DNA of 64,000 nt, taken from NCBI GenBank assembly GCA_015493525.1, contig WGCY01000053.1:62001-126000 (forward strand), written 5' to 3'. Below, piece after piece: positions 1 to 7,761 of this stretch (position 1 is its first letter; the number at the start of each line of letters is the position of its first letter). Under the pieces are notes generated by a model, which was not told the origin of the DNA, ran no database searches, and saw only the letters and a list, made by a program, of their open reading frames with translations. This DNA is from Bacteroidales bacterium (GTDB lineage Bacteria; Bacteroidota; Bacteroidia; Bacteroidales; F082). The position numbers and the translations under genes were made by a program.

Positions 1-477
1 GCCATTCTGGATGCCGATAAAGAGGGCTTTTTGCGTTCCGAGCGTTCACTGACACAAACAGCAGGACGTGCCGCCCGGAATTTGGACAGTAAAGTGATTT
101 TCTATGCCGATAAAATGACCGGCTCCATGCAGCGAACCATTGAGGAAACCAACCGCAAGCGTGAGAAACAAATGGCTTACAATGCCAAACATGGTATTAC
201 GCCCCGGCAAATTATTAAATCCACCGATGCCATTATGGGACAGACGGTTGTGGCCGATTCCGGAAAAGAAAAGGAGAAAGCTTACATTGAAAAAGCGGCG
301 GATATTGCAGCAGACCCCGTGGTGCAATATATGAACAGGGATGCCATTAGGGAAGCCATAGAAAAGACAAACAAGGAGATGCTGAAAGCTGCGAAAGCGT
401 TGGACTTTATCGAGGCTGCCCGTTTACGGGATGAAATAAAAGGATTGAAAAAACTCTTAGAGAAAAAAGCATTATGA
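1..477 (+). CDS. uvrB: UvrABC system protein B, C-terminal part (partial)
   Basis: The reading frame is open from the first base of the window, so this is the 3' end of a gene that starts upstream. The visible ~158 residues begin in helicase motif VI (QTAGRAARN), continue through the UvrB-specific stretch (YADKMTGSM, KHGITP), and end with a UVR domain (residues ~120-155, AARLRDEIKGLKKLLEKK) that contacts UvrC. UvrB is the damage-verifying helicase-like subunit of nucleotide excision repair in the cytoplasm. The stop codon overlaps the ATG of the next gene by four bases (ATGA), so the two are probably translationally coupled. Confidence 0.96.
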   Translation, partial: AILDADKEGFLRSERSLTQTAGRAARNLDSKVIFYADKMTGSMQRTIEETNRKREKQMAYNAKHGITPRQIIKSTDAIMGQTVVADSGKEKEKAYIEKAADIAADPVVQYMNRDAIREAIEKTNKEMLKAAKALDFIEAARLRDEIKGLKKLLEKKAL

Positions 478-1877
478 AACACGACATTATCCCCACAAAA
501 AGAAAAGCACTCAAAATAAATATAGACACGAATTTTTACGGAAGCTTTGCCGAAATAGGAGGGGGACAGGAAGTGGCGCGACAGTTTTTTACCGCCGGGG
601 GAGCCTCCGGGACCATTGCCAAAACCATCTCCGCTTACGACAAACGCTTTAGCGATGCCCATTATAACGAGCGGAAAGAGGGACGCTATGTATCGGAAGA
701 CCGATTGCAAAAAATGCTGCGCAATGAATACCATGAAGTGGAAAAACTACTGGCTGAAAAACGCCCGGGAAGTTGCTTTTTCGCTTTTGCCGATACGGTA
801 GAGACATTAAATTATACCAAGACAAATTATGCCCATGGCTGGATGGGCGTAAAGTTTCAATTGCAGCCCGGTGCCAAATCCAATACGGTTGTCCTGCACG
901 TAAAACTCCTGGAAAACGATGGGCTGCTGCAACAGGCCACCCTCGGCACCCTCGGCGTTAACCTGCTGTATGCCTGTAAATATTTCCACAACGAACCTTC
1001 ACGGTTTCTCATTTCGCTCATGGACAACTTGTCGCCTGACAGGTTTCGTATTTCGGCAATACACATGTCCGGCCCGGATTTGGATTATGTAGATAACCGG
1101 TTGCTTGCCATGCAACTGGTAAAAAATGGTATGGCACACGCCATGATGTTCGACAAACAGGGGAATGTCCGGCAGCCATCGGACATGCTCTACAAAAAAA
1201 ACGTATTGGCTTTTCGGGGTGGTTTCCGCCCGGTTACCTACGTGGTAAAAGATATCTTGCGCAAAAGTATGGAGCTGTTCCAAAAAGATGAAACCTACGA
1301 AGAGGAAAACACACTTTCGTTTTGCGAAATCTCGCTGAATAACCTGCTGTCCAAAGGGGAGGCAGACGACCGCGATTTCCTGGAACGTATTAAAATGCTC
1401 AACGACATAGGCCAAAATGTGATGATCTCCGATTTCAGGGAGTATTATAAGTTGGTTGACTTTTTTTCGCAGTTTAAGTTGAAAAACCTTCGCGTCGTTA
1501 TGGGGGTCCCCACACTGGAGAAAGTCATGGACAAGCGTTACTACGAAAATATGAAAGGGGGCATCTTGCAGGCGATGGGCCTGCTTTTTCCAAAAAACAT
1601 GAAACTTTATATTTACCCGACGCTGAGGTCAAAAAAGAATAAAACGGAAATGATTGATTCGGGAAATATCGAAATAACTCCCGATATCCGAATGATTTAC
1701 GATTACCTTATTCAAAACCGGTTTATCTTGAATTTGAAAAGCGATTTGCCCCAGCATCTTTTCATCAAATCGCGGGAAGTGCTGAAAATGATCCAGGAGG
1801 GCAATCCGGAATGGGAGCATTTCGTCCCCATGTCCATAGCAAAGACCATCAAGGAAAAACAACTATTTTTGAAATAG
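474..1877 (+). CDS. Conserved cytosolic protein of unknown function, coupled to uvrB
   Basis: This 467-residue protein starts in an ATGA overlap with uvrB. It has no signal peptide and no membrane segment. The N-terminal part contains a well-defined conserved-looking block (FAEIGGGQEVARQFF, GGASGTIAKTISAYDK, residues ~25-62), followed by a FFAFADTVETLNY segment and a GWMGVKFQ segment. I recall relatives in other bacteria that carry transferred names such as 'TonB-dependent receptor' or 'nicotinate-nucleotide adenylyltransferase'. Nothing visible supports either: there is no beta-barrel, plug or nucleotidyltransferase HxGH motif. Function is unknown. Coupling to uvrB suggests co-expression but does not prove a repair role. 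Confidence 0.85.
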   Translation: MKHDIIPTKRKALKINIDTNFYGSFAEIGGGQEVARQFFTAGGASGTIAKTISAYDKRFSDAHYNERKEGRYVSEDRLQKMLRNEYHEVEKLLAEKRPGSCFFAFADTVETLNYTKTNYAHGWMGVKFQLQPGAKSNTVVLHVKLLENDGLLQQATLGTLGVNLLYACKYFHNEPSRFLISLMDNLSPDRFRISAIHMSGPDLDYVDNRLLAMQLVKNGMAHAMMFDKQGNVRQPSDMLYKKNVLAFRGGFRPVTYVVKDILRKSMELFQKDETYEEENTLSFCEISLNNLLSKGEADDRDFLERIKMLNDIGQNVMISDFREYYKLVDFFSQFKLKNLRVVMGVPTLEKVMDKRYYENMKGGILQAMGLLFPKNMKLYIYPTLRSKKNKTEMIDSGNIEITPDIRMIYDYLIQNRFILNLKSDLPQHLFIKSREVLKMIQEGNPEWEHFVPMSIAKTIKEKQLFLK

Positions 1878-1925
1878 AAATTGCATCTCGCCAAAAGCCA
1901 AAGGCCAAAGAGCGGAAAACAGCCG

Positions 1926-2336
1926 TCAGAAGCTTTTGAAAATCCGGGCTTGTGAAACGCCGGGTGCTTTCACATCAATATCCAAAAAGTAGCCGAAAGG
2001 CGTTTGTTCACATTCGTAACCGGCATTTTTCATGCGGGCTTCGGCCTTGTCGAAAAGTTCTTTGGTAAAATGCGGTTCCGCTTTGCTTTCCGATAAATGG
2101 GCAAAAGAATGAAGGACAACTTTTCGCGTGCCGTTTTTCTTCGCCCCCCATTTCAGGTTCTTGACCAATTTGGTTTCCACCGGTTTCGCATGCTCTTCAT
2201 CGGCCTCTTCGGTTTGTATAAAAGCCACCAGGCTGTCTTCAAAAACAGCCCCTTCCTCCATATCGGGAAAATCTTCCAGTGTTTTGCTGACAGGCTTGTA
2301 GGCAAAACGCTCGCAATAAATCATCAATAATTTCAT
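1926..2336 (-). CDS. Standalone threonyl-tRNA synthetase editing-domain protein
   Basis: The 136-residue protein resembles, over its whole length, the N-terminal editing domain of archaeal threonyl-tRNA synthetase (tRNA-Thr_ED family, D-aminoacyl-tRNA-deacylase-like fold). It begins MKLLMIYCERFAYKP and has a central SFAHLSESKAEP segment and the C-terminal pattern PFGYFLDIDVKAPG. In archaea this domain hydrolyses seryl-tRNA(Thr). Here it is not attached to a synthetase, so a free-standing trans-editing or D-aminoacyl deacylase role is an inference. It is convergent with the uvrB pair, with only a short gap and no clear terminator. Confidence 0.72.
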   Translation of the reverse strand: MKLLMIYCERFAYKPVSKTLEDFPDMEEGAVFEDSLVAFIQTEEADEEHAKPVETKLVKNLKWGAKKNGTRKVVLHSFAHLSESKAEPHFTKELFDKAEARMKNAGYECEQTPFGYFLDIDVKAPGVSQARIFKSF

Positions 2337-2719
2337 GATCCGAATTTTTCACAAAGATAAAAGATTATTCAACCAGTTAAAGTTACCTGATTTTCAGGGC
2401 AGCGGCCGCGTTATCCGCTATAGTCCCGCCTGTAAAAAAGGTGTTCCGCTACGGCATTCAGAGAGCTTCCGCCGGTCGCTTCTGCCTGCCTGCTACACAT
2501 CCTTTTCACAGGCGGGGGCTGCCGCTTCTATCGCTGCTGCATGGCCCACGCGCCAAAACCTTTCCCTGATTTTCCATCTTAAACCAATTATGATTCCAAA
2601 TTTCCAATAAGGAATTTGGAATTTTATCTCGCTTAAAGCGAGAGTTAATGCCGATATAACAGCAAAAGGAGCAACTCGAACGTAGTGAAGATATGCGACA
2701 TTTTGATGTATAATCGGTA
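2337..2719. other. Intergenic region with structured GC-rich element and two further palindromes
   Basis: This 383-base stretch lies between the editing-domain gene and the 3' end of dinB. Positions about 2400-2555 are GC-rich and fold on themselves: 2425-2433 (CCCGCCTGT) pairs perfectly with 2508-2516 (ACAGGCGGG), extended by AAAAGG/CCTTTT and GTGT/ACAC, around an inner variable loop. Outer flanks also share GCnATAG-type complementarity. Farther on are an imperfect hairpin at 2593-2622 (ATTCCAAATT arms) and a 15-base palindrome at 2628-2642 (CTCGCTT-A-AAGCGAG). I see no convincing gene. The first element may be a structured RNA or a repeat remnant. I cannot name it. Confidence 0.6.
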
Positions 2720-3862
2720 TCATATCCCACATCCTCTCCGTATGGCCGATTTTCCAAACCGTTTCCTGATGTTGTCCATGGCCTGATAAAGGTTGGCCAG
2801 CTCCGGTTTTTCATCAAAAAGGCGCAATTGCTGGTTGCCGCTGATAAGCTGGCTAAAACGCACCCCCACCAGACGGATAAGCATCCGGCGTTGGTAAAGC
2901 CGGCCGAAAAGTTCCAGTGCCATTTTAATCAAAACATGGTCTAAAGCAGTGTAGGGGAGGCGTTTCTGTAGTGTGTGGGTATCGAAATTGGTGTAGCGTA
3001 TCTTCACAGTGATGCAGCCTGTGAGCTTTTGCTTTGTCCGCAATTCAAAGGCAACTCTCCCGACCATTTCTATGAGTATGTGGCGCAATTCGGTCAGGTC
3101 AGTGGTGTCCCTTTCAAAGGTGCGTTCGGTACCAACAGACTTTTGTTCAGTATAAGGTGTTACCGGCGAAAGGTCGATGCCGTTTGCTTTTTTCCAGATG
3201 GCAAGTCCGTTTTTTCCCATGACCTGCATCAGCATTTCCGGTGGGACCAAACTGAGCGTATGGATGGTGGATACGCCCATGGAACGCAACAGCCGGTAGC
3301 TTTTTTGTCCCACCATGGGGATTTTCCGGATGGACAACGGGGACAAAAACGATTTTACCTTTTCGGACGGAATATACAGTTCACCGTTGGGCTTTGATTC
3401 ACTGGTAGCCATTTTTGAGACGGTTTTGTTGACCGACAAGCCGAAAGAGATAGGTAACCCGGATTCTTTAATGATGCGTTGGCGCAGCTCGTGCGACCAT
3501 TGCAGGCTGCCGAAAAAACGGTCCATACCGGTAATGTCGAGATAATGCTCGTCGATGGAGGCCTTCTCGTAAACAGGGGCACTTTCGGCAATAATATCGG
3601 TTACCAACCGCGAATATTTACTGTAACGTTCCATGTCGCCCCGGATAAAGACAGCATCGCCACACAGCTGCTTCGCCATACGCACAGGCATGGCCGAATG
3701 GACACCAAACCGCCGGGCTTCGTAGCTGCAACTCGCCACCACACCACGACCGGAAAGGCTGCCGATAATCACCGGCCTCCCCGTTAACTCACTGTTTGTC
3801 AGTCGCTCCACCGACACAAAAAAGCTGTCCAGATCCAAATGAACAATTGTCCGTTCCCCCAT
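2720..3862 (-). CDS. dinB: DNA polymerase IV (Y-family translesion polymerase)
   Basis: At 380 residues this is a full-length DinB. The palm carries the metal-binding motif HLDLDSFF (Asp10) and the second motif SIDEHYLD (Asp104, Glu105), in which the usual Ala or Phe before Tyr is His. The little-finger domain follows residue ~240. Near the C-terminus is QLRLF, a good match to a beta-clamp binding motif. The enzyme performs error-prone synthesis across damaged bases. It is transcribed away from the hairpin repeat array. A 15-base odd palindrome (GATTAAA-A-TTTAATC, 3917-3931) lies 55 bases upstream of its start and could be an operator. Confidence 0.95.
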   Translation of the reverse strand: MGERTIVHLDLDSFFVSVERLTNSELTGRPVIIGSLSGRGVVASCSYEARRFGVHSAMPVRMAKQLCGDAVFIRGDMERYSKYSRLVTDIIAESAPVYEKASIDEHYLDITGMDRFFGSLQWSHELRQRIIKESGLPISFGLSVNKTVSKMATSESKPNGELYIPSEKVKSFLSPLSIRKIPMVGQKSYRLLRSMGVSTIHTLSLVPPEMLMQVMGKNGLAIWKKANGIDLSPVTPYTEQKSVGTERTFERDTTDLTELRHILIEMVGRVAFELRTKQKLTGCITVKIRYTNFDTHTLQKRLPYTALDHVLIKMALELFGRLYQRRMLIRLVGVRFSQLISGNQQLRLFDEKPELANLYQAMDNIRKRFGKSAIRRGCGI

Positions 3863-3916
3863 CGCTAAAAATATTTTGACTAAATACTTGACATTTAAAA
3901 TATATTGTGTACTTTT

Positions 3917-3931
3917 GATTAAAATTTAATC
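3917..3931. promoter_or_regulatory. Odd palindrome upstream of dinB (candidate operator)
   Basis: GATTAAA-A-TTTAATC is perfectly symmetric around one base, 55 bases before the dinB start. Its core of 12 bases, ATTAAAATTTAA, recurs exactly at 5299-5310, just before the XRE/S24 regulator gene. A shared operator is possible, but the sequence is pure AT in an AT-rich spacer, so chance is a serious alternative. Confidence 0.3.
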
Positions 3932-4039
3932 ATTTTTACGACGGTAATATAATCATTTTAAAAACAAAAACGGAAAAGAAACCACGAAGTCCCGCGAAGG
4001 ATATCACAAAGCTGCACAAAGCGAAAAACACCAAACGCT

Positions 4040-4091
4040 CATTCGGATTTGTAATCCGAATGCCATAGCAGTCGGTATTTCAAATCCCGAC
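4040..4091. repeat. REP-like bipartite double hairpin
   Basis: Two adjacent hairpins sit inside the degenerate first unit of the array. 4040-4062 has a ten-base perfect stem (CATTCGGATT / AATCCGAATG, loop TGT). 4071-4091 has arms GTCGGTATTT and AAATCCCGAC with one mismatch and a one-base loop. The two stems share the GGATTT/AAATCC theme. Back-to-back hairpins of this kind resemble REP/BIME elements mobilised by Y1 (RAYT) transposases. No RAYT gene is visible in this window. Confidence 0.55.
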
Positions 4092-4534
4092 CAGTATTGG
4101 GAAAACCTTCGTGTCCCTTTGTGAAAACCCTTAGTGTCCTTCGTGGTAAAAAAAGGAACCACTAAGTCGCACAAAGTGCATCACCAAGGCACACAAAAGA
4201 AGAAAAGGCCTTCGTGTACCTTCGTGAAACCCCTTAGTGTCCTTCGTGGTAAAAGAAGGAACCACTAAGTCGCACAAAGAGCATCACCAGGCACATAAAG
4301 AAAAAAACTTTCGTGCCCCTTTGCGAAAACCCTTAGTGCCCTTCGTGGTAAAAGAAGGAACCGCTAAGTTGCACAAAGTACATCGCCAAGGCACACAAAG
4401 AAAAAAAACCTTCGTGTCCCTTCGTGAAAACCCTTAGTGCCCTTCGTGGTAAAAGGAAGAACCACTAAGTCGCACAAAGAAAAAACCCTTAGTGCCCTTC
4501 GTGGTAAAAGAGTAAAGACTTAAAGTAAGATAAA

Positions 4535-4912
4535 ATGGATGTTTACACTGAAGATGTTTTTAAAGAGATTCTGGATTGTTCTTTTCGGGTACACACAGTA
4601 TTAGGCCCCGGGTTGCTGGAAAATGCTTATGAAGAATGTTTGTTTTATGAATTAAAACAGGCAGGCTTGGATGTTGAAAGGCAAAAGTCTTTACCACTTA
4701 TTTATGAAAAGGTAAAACTGGAAGCCGGATACAGGATTGATTTGATGGTGGAAGGTAGGATAATAGTTGAAATAAAATCTGTTGAAACTATGGCCGATAT
4801 TTACATGGCCCAAATACTAACTTATTTAAGGTTGTCCGGTTGCCGGCTTGGCTTACTAATTAATTTTAACGTAAAACATTTAAAAGATGGAATCAAACGA
4901 GTTATTTTATGA
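4535..4912 (+). CDS. GxxExxY family protein (PD-(D/E)XK nuclease-like)
   Basis: This 125-residue protein has the signature G26-x-x-E29-x-x-Y32 (GLLENAY) that names the family. It also has a PD-(D/E)XK-like core: YRIDLMV with Asp69, then IIVEIKS with Glu79 and Lys81. The C-terminal half (MAQILTYLRLSGCRLGLLINF) is the usual family ending. A nuclease role is inferred from the fold and is not established for the family. The gene sits inside the hairpin-repeat array: repeat sequence ends ~24 bases before the ATG and resumes directly after the stop. Gene and repeats therefore look like one unit of inheritance. Confidence 0.88.
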   Translation: MDVYTEDVFKEILDCSFRVHTVLGPGLLENAYEECLFYELKQAGLDVERQKSLPLIYEKVKLEAGYRIDLMVEGRIIVEIKSVETMADIYMAQILTYLRLSGCRLGLLINFNVKHLKDGIKRVIL

Positions 4913-5324
4913 TGAAATCACCAAGGCACACAAAGAAAAAAGCCCTTCGTGTCCCTTTGTGAAAACCCCTTAGTGTCCTTCGTGGTAAAAGAAGGAACCA
5001 CTAAGTCGCACAAAGAGCATCACTAGGGCACATAAAGAAAAAAGCCCTTCGTGCCCCTTCGTGAAACCCCTTAGTGCCCTTGGTGGTAAAAGAAGAACCA
5101 CTAAGCTGCACAAAGAGCATCACCAGGGCACATAAAGAAAAAAGCCCTTCGTGTCCCTTTGTGAAAACCCCTTAGTGCCCTTCGTGGTAAAAGGAAGAAC
5201 CACTAAGTCGCACAAAGAGCATCACTAGGGCACATAAAGAAAAAAGCCCTTCGTGTTCCTTTGTGAAAACCCCTTAGTGCCCTTCGTGGTAAAAAAATAT
5301 TAAAATTTAAAATCCAAAATCAAA

Positions 5325-6125
5325 ATGCATTTCAAAGACAACATTAAATTACTCAGAAAACGCAAAGGCCGCACGCAGGATGAAGTGGCTTTTGCCCTGG
5401 AGATGAAACGCTCTACGCTGAGCGGTTACGAAAACGACGTGGCACAGCCCAACCTGAATGCACTCATGCGCTTCTCCGAATATTACGGTGTCGCCATCGA
5501 CACGCTGGTAAAAGTGGACTTATCCTCCCTTTCGGAAAGCCAGCTATCGCAACTGGAGCGCGGCTACGACAGCTACGTGAAAGGCAGTAACCTGCGTGTG
5601 CTGGCCACCACGGTGGATCAGGACAACGAAGAAAATATAGAGCTGGTAAACGAAAAAGCCAAAGCCGGTTATGCCACAGGGTATGCAGACCCCGATTATA
5701 TTAAGGTACTGCCTACTTTTAAGCTGCCATTTCTGTCCAAGCAGAAAAAATACCGCACGTTTCAGGTGAGTGGAGACTCCATGCTGCCCATTCCGGATGG
5801 CTCTTACGTTACCGGCGAATTTGTACAGGATTGGAACACCATCCGCAACCATCATGCTTATATTGTGTTGACGAAAGAAGATGGGGTAGTCTTTAAAGTC
5901 CTGGAAAACAAAGTAAAAGAAACCGGCAAGTTAAAGCTCTATTCCCTGAACCCCTTGTACCTCCCTTACGAATTGCCGGTAACCGAAATCAGGGAAATCT
6001 GGAAGTTCGTCAATTACATCAGCTCCGAAGTCCCGGAACCCAACAAAGAAAAAGACCAGCTTGCCGAAGAGGTGAAACAACTGAAACAACAGGTACAGGC
6101 CATACAAATGAAATTGAACCTGTAA
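5325..6125 (+). CDS. XRE-family repressor with LexA/S24 autocleavage domain
   Basis: The 266-residue protein has an N-terminal helix-turn-helix (residues ~6-60, TQDEVAFALEMKRSTLSGYE) and a C-terminal S24 peptidase domain. The catalytic Ser152 (SGDSM) and Lys191 (VVFK) are both present. Ala114-Gly115 (KAKAGYATGY) sits where LexA-type proteins cleave themselves. The last ~25 residues form a short coiled coil. Such proteins repress damage-inducible or mobile-element genes and self-cleave on RecA filaments. No promoter box lies in the short spacer, so transcription probably starts in the repeat array. dinB lies divergently on the other side of that array. Confidence 0.9.
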   Translation: MHFKDNIKLLRKRKGRTQDEVAFALEMKRSTLSGYENDVAQPNLNALMRFSEYYGVAIDTLVKVDLSSLSESQLSQLERGYDSYVKGSNLRVLATTVDQDNEENIELVNEKAKAGYATGYADPDYIKVLPTFKLPFLSKQKKYRTFQVSGDSMLPIPDGSYVTGEFVQDWNTIRNHHAYIVLTKEDGVVFKVLENKVKETGKLKLYSLNPLYLPYELPVTEIREIWKFVNYISSEVPEPNKEKDQLAEEVKQLKQQVQAIQMKLNL

Positions 6126-6153
6126 AAAAAGTTAAAAAGTTTTTCCATTTTTC

Positions 6154-6186
6154 TTGACTTTTGATTTGTTTTTATATTATTTTTGC
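6154..6186 (+). promoter_or_regulatory. Bacteroidota-type promoter for the RND efflux operon
   Basis: TTG at 6154-6156 is followed after 21 bases by TATTTTTGC (6178-6186), a full match to the TAnnTTTG -7 consensus. The predicted start leaves a leader of roughly 235 bases before the first gene. The rest of the 304-base gap (6126-6429) is AT-rich, and I saw no gene in it. Confidence 0.6.
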
Positions 6187-6429
6187 GAGTGATTATTTAC
6201 TTACAAAGAGTAAAAACGAAAAGAAGAGTATTATCTGTTTGTTAATCAGTATATAAAGGGTAAAAAGAACAGGGAATAAAGAAAGAGAACGGGAAAAAAG
6301 AGAAGATAAAATCACTTATGTTTGCAAAAATTTGACGAAATAAATGAAGGTAGCAATGAAAAACAGGGTTAATAAACTTTCTAAATAAAAAATGATAAAA
6401 ATTCAAATGAAACGAAAGGAGAAAATATT

Positions 6430-7734
6430 ATGGTAAAAAAACTGATGCTTTTTCTGCTCATGTTGCCACTTTTTGGGCAAGCGCAGGATAGTTTGCAATA
6501 TCAAAAAGTAGAGCACATAAAAGTACTTTTTGATTCGTTGAAGACCCATCCGCAAACGATGGCCGATCAACTGAATATGGAAAAGGCCCTCATGGGCAAA
6601 CGTATGGTTACGGGCATGCTGTATCCGCGGATAAATGCATTCGGACGGTACGAATACGCCAGTTCGCCCAGCGGAATGTTGCCACTCGCACCAAATGATT
6701 TGATAAAGATGGTTCAGGATAAAACTGTTCCCCAGCCCTTTAGCCAAAATATATTCAGGGTAGGGGTAGGGGTTTCCATGCCGGTATTTGCCTTGTCCAT
6801 CTATTCTGCATCGGCAAAAGCCAAAGCCATGTACAGTTCTGCCCAGGCAAAGGCCCATATCAATCTACTGCAAAATGAAGCACTGATAGTGAGTACCAAT
6901 GCCAACTTACAGTACCTCAACGCACTGATAAAAGCTTTGGAAGGCAAAAAAGTCTCCCTTTCCAAGACGTTGGACATCATAAAACTTCAGGTCAAAAACG
7001 GCAGGGCTTCCAAAACCGCCTTGCTGAAAATTCAAAATGCCTTGAACGAAGTGGGCATCATAGAAAACAATGTGTTGCAGCAACAGCAAAAAGCACTTGC
7101 CGCCATTCGGTCGCTGACCGGCATTTCGCTTGATGCCCCGGTACCCATGAAACAGGTCGGCACTTATCAAAACGGCAGCCTCCAGGTTCTTGAGCCACTG
7201 CGGAAAAAGACCGAAGCAGACAAACTTGCCTGGCGCGCCGAAAAAGAAAAACTGGTACCGGCTATTTATTTTAATGGGAACTATAACCACAGTGCGGCCA
7301 AAGCCTATAACAACAACCTTAACATTAACGAGAATTTTGGCACCATGGCCCTTACGCTGAATATCCCTATTTTCGTTAAGTCACAATATGCTTCCATTAA
7401 AAAGAGTAAACTGGATTACGAAAGTTCACAAAATGATTTGAAAAAAATGGAGCTGGAACTGGGCTCGCAGGCCCACGCCCTCGGAAACAACCTGCCCCTT
7501 TTAAACAATTCGGTAAAACTCTACCAACAGAGTGTAAAAGATAAAAAACAGTTGCTTAAAATAGCCAAGGTAGCTTACCTCTCGCATAGGATGACCGTGG
7601 AAGATTACCTTAAATATGAGGATGCGCTGGTTTTGGAAGAGTCGCACCTCTACAGTGCCCTGGCCAAGAAATGGCAAACGCTCATGCAACTGGCTGTAAT
7701 ATACGGAAATAACATTGAACAAATTGTGAATTAA
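6430..7734 (+). CDS. TolC-family outer-membrane efflux protein
   Basis: At 434 residues this matches TolC-like channel proteins. It has a signal peptide (MVKKLMLFLLMLPLFGQAQ), then two repeats of long amphipathic helices with heptad-like Ala/Leu/Lys spacing and intervening beta-strand segments (for example GTMALTLNIPIF near residue 298). The protein forms the trimeric outer-membrane exit duct of a tripartite pump. A clear ribosome binding site (AAAGGAG, 6415-6421) supports the start. It is the first gene of a three-gene operon with a membrane-fusion protein 27 bases downstream. Confidence 0.9.
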   Translation: MVKKLMLFLLMLPLFGQAQDSLQYQKVEHIKVLFDSLKTHPQTMADQLNMEKALMGKRMVTGMLYPRINAFGRYEYASSPSGMLPLAPNDLIKMVQDKTVPQPFSQNIFRVGVGVSMPVFALSIYSASAKAKAMYSSAQAKAHINLLQNEALIVSTNANLQYLNALIKALEGKKVSLSKTLDIIKLQVKNGRASKTALLKIQNALNEVGIIENNVLQQQQKALAAIRSLTGISLDAPVPMKQVGTYQNGSLQVLEPLRKKTEADKLAWRAEKEKLVPAIYFNGNYNHSAAKAYNNNLNINENFGTMALTLNIPIFVKSQYASIKKSKLDYESSQNDLKKMELELGSQAHALGNNLPLLNNSVKLYQQSVKDKKQLLKIAKVAYLSHRMTVEDYLKYEDALVLEESHLYSALAKKWQTLMQLAVIYGNNIEQIVN

Positions 7735-7761
7735 ACAACCGGAAATAAAAATCATAGTATC

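Larger units (their letters stand above)
3981..5297. repeat. Tandem array of ~100-bp long-hairpin repeats interrupted by a gene
   Basis: Seven recognisable units begin with A-C-C-A/G-C-T-A-A-G at 4158, 4261, 4360, 4461, 4997, 5097 and 5199 (spacing 99-103 bases where uninterrupted), preceded by a degenerate unit from 3981. Each full unit folds back on itself: an outer arm (CCACTAAGTCGCACAAAG) pairs with CTTTGTGAAAACCCCTTAGTG, an inner arm (GGCACACAAAG) pairs with CTTCGTGTCC, and an A-rich loop lies between. The whole is built from CACnAAG / CTTnGTG sub-repeats. Unit 4461 is short (no inner arms). The 4535-4912 gene replaces the left outer arm of one unit. There are no unique spacers, so it is not a CRISPR array. 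Confidence 0.93.

Noticed and set aside
4237-4437. Open frame of 66 codons inside the repeat array
   Set aside because: It is simply a read-through of repeat units; the same peptide motif recurs each unit and it lacks a start context.
3981-5297. CRISPR array
   Set aside because: Units are ~100 bases, hairpin-shaped and contiguous, with no unique spacers and no cas genes nearby.
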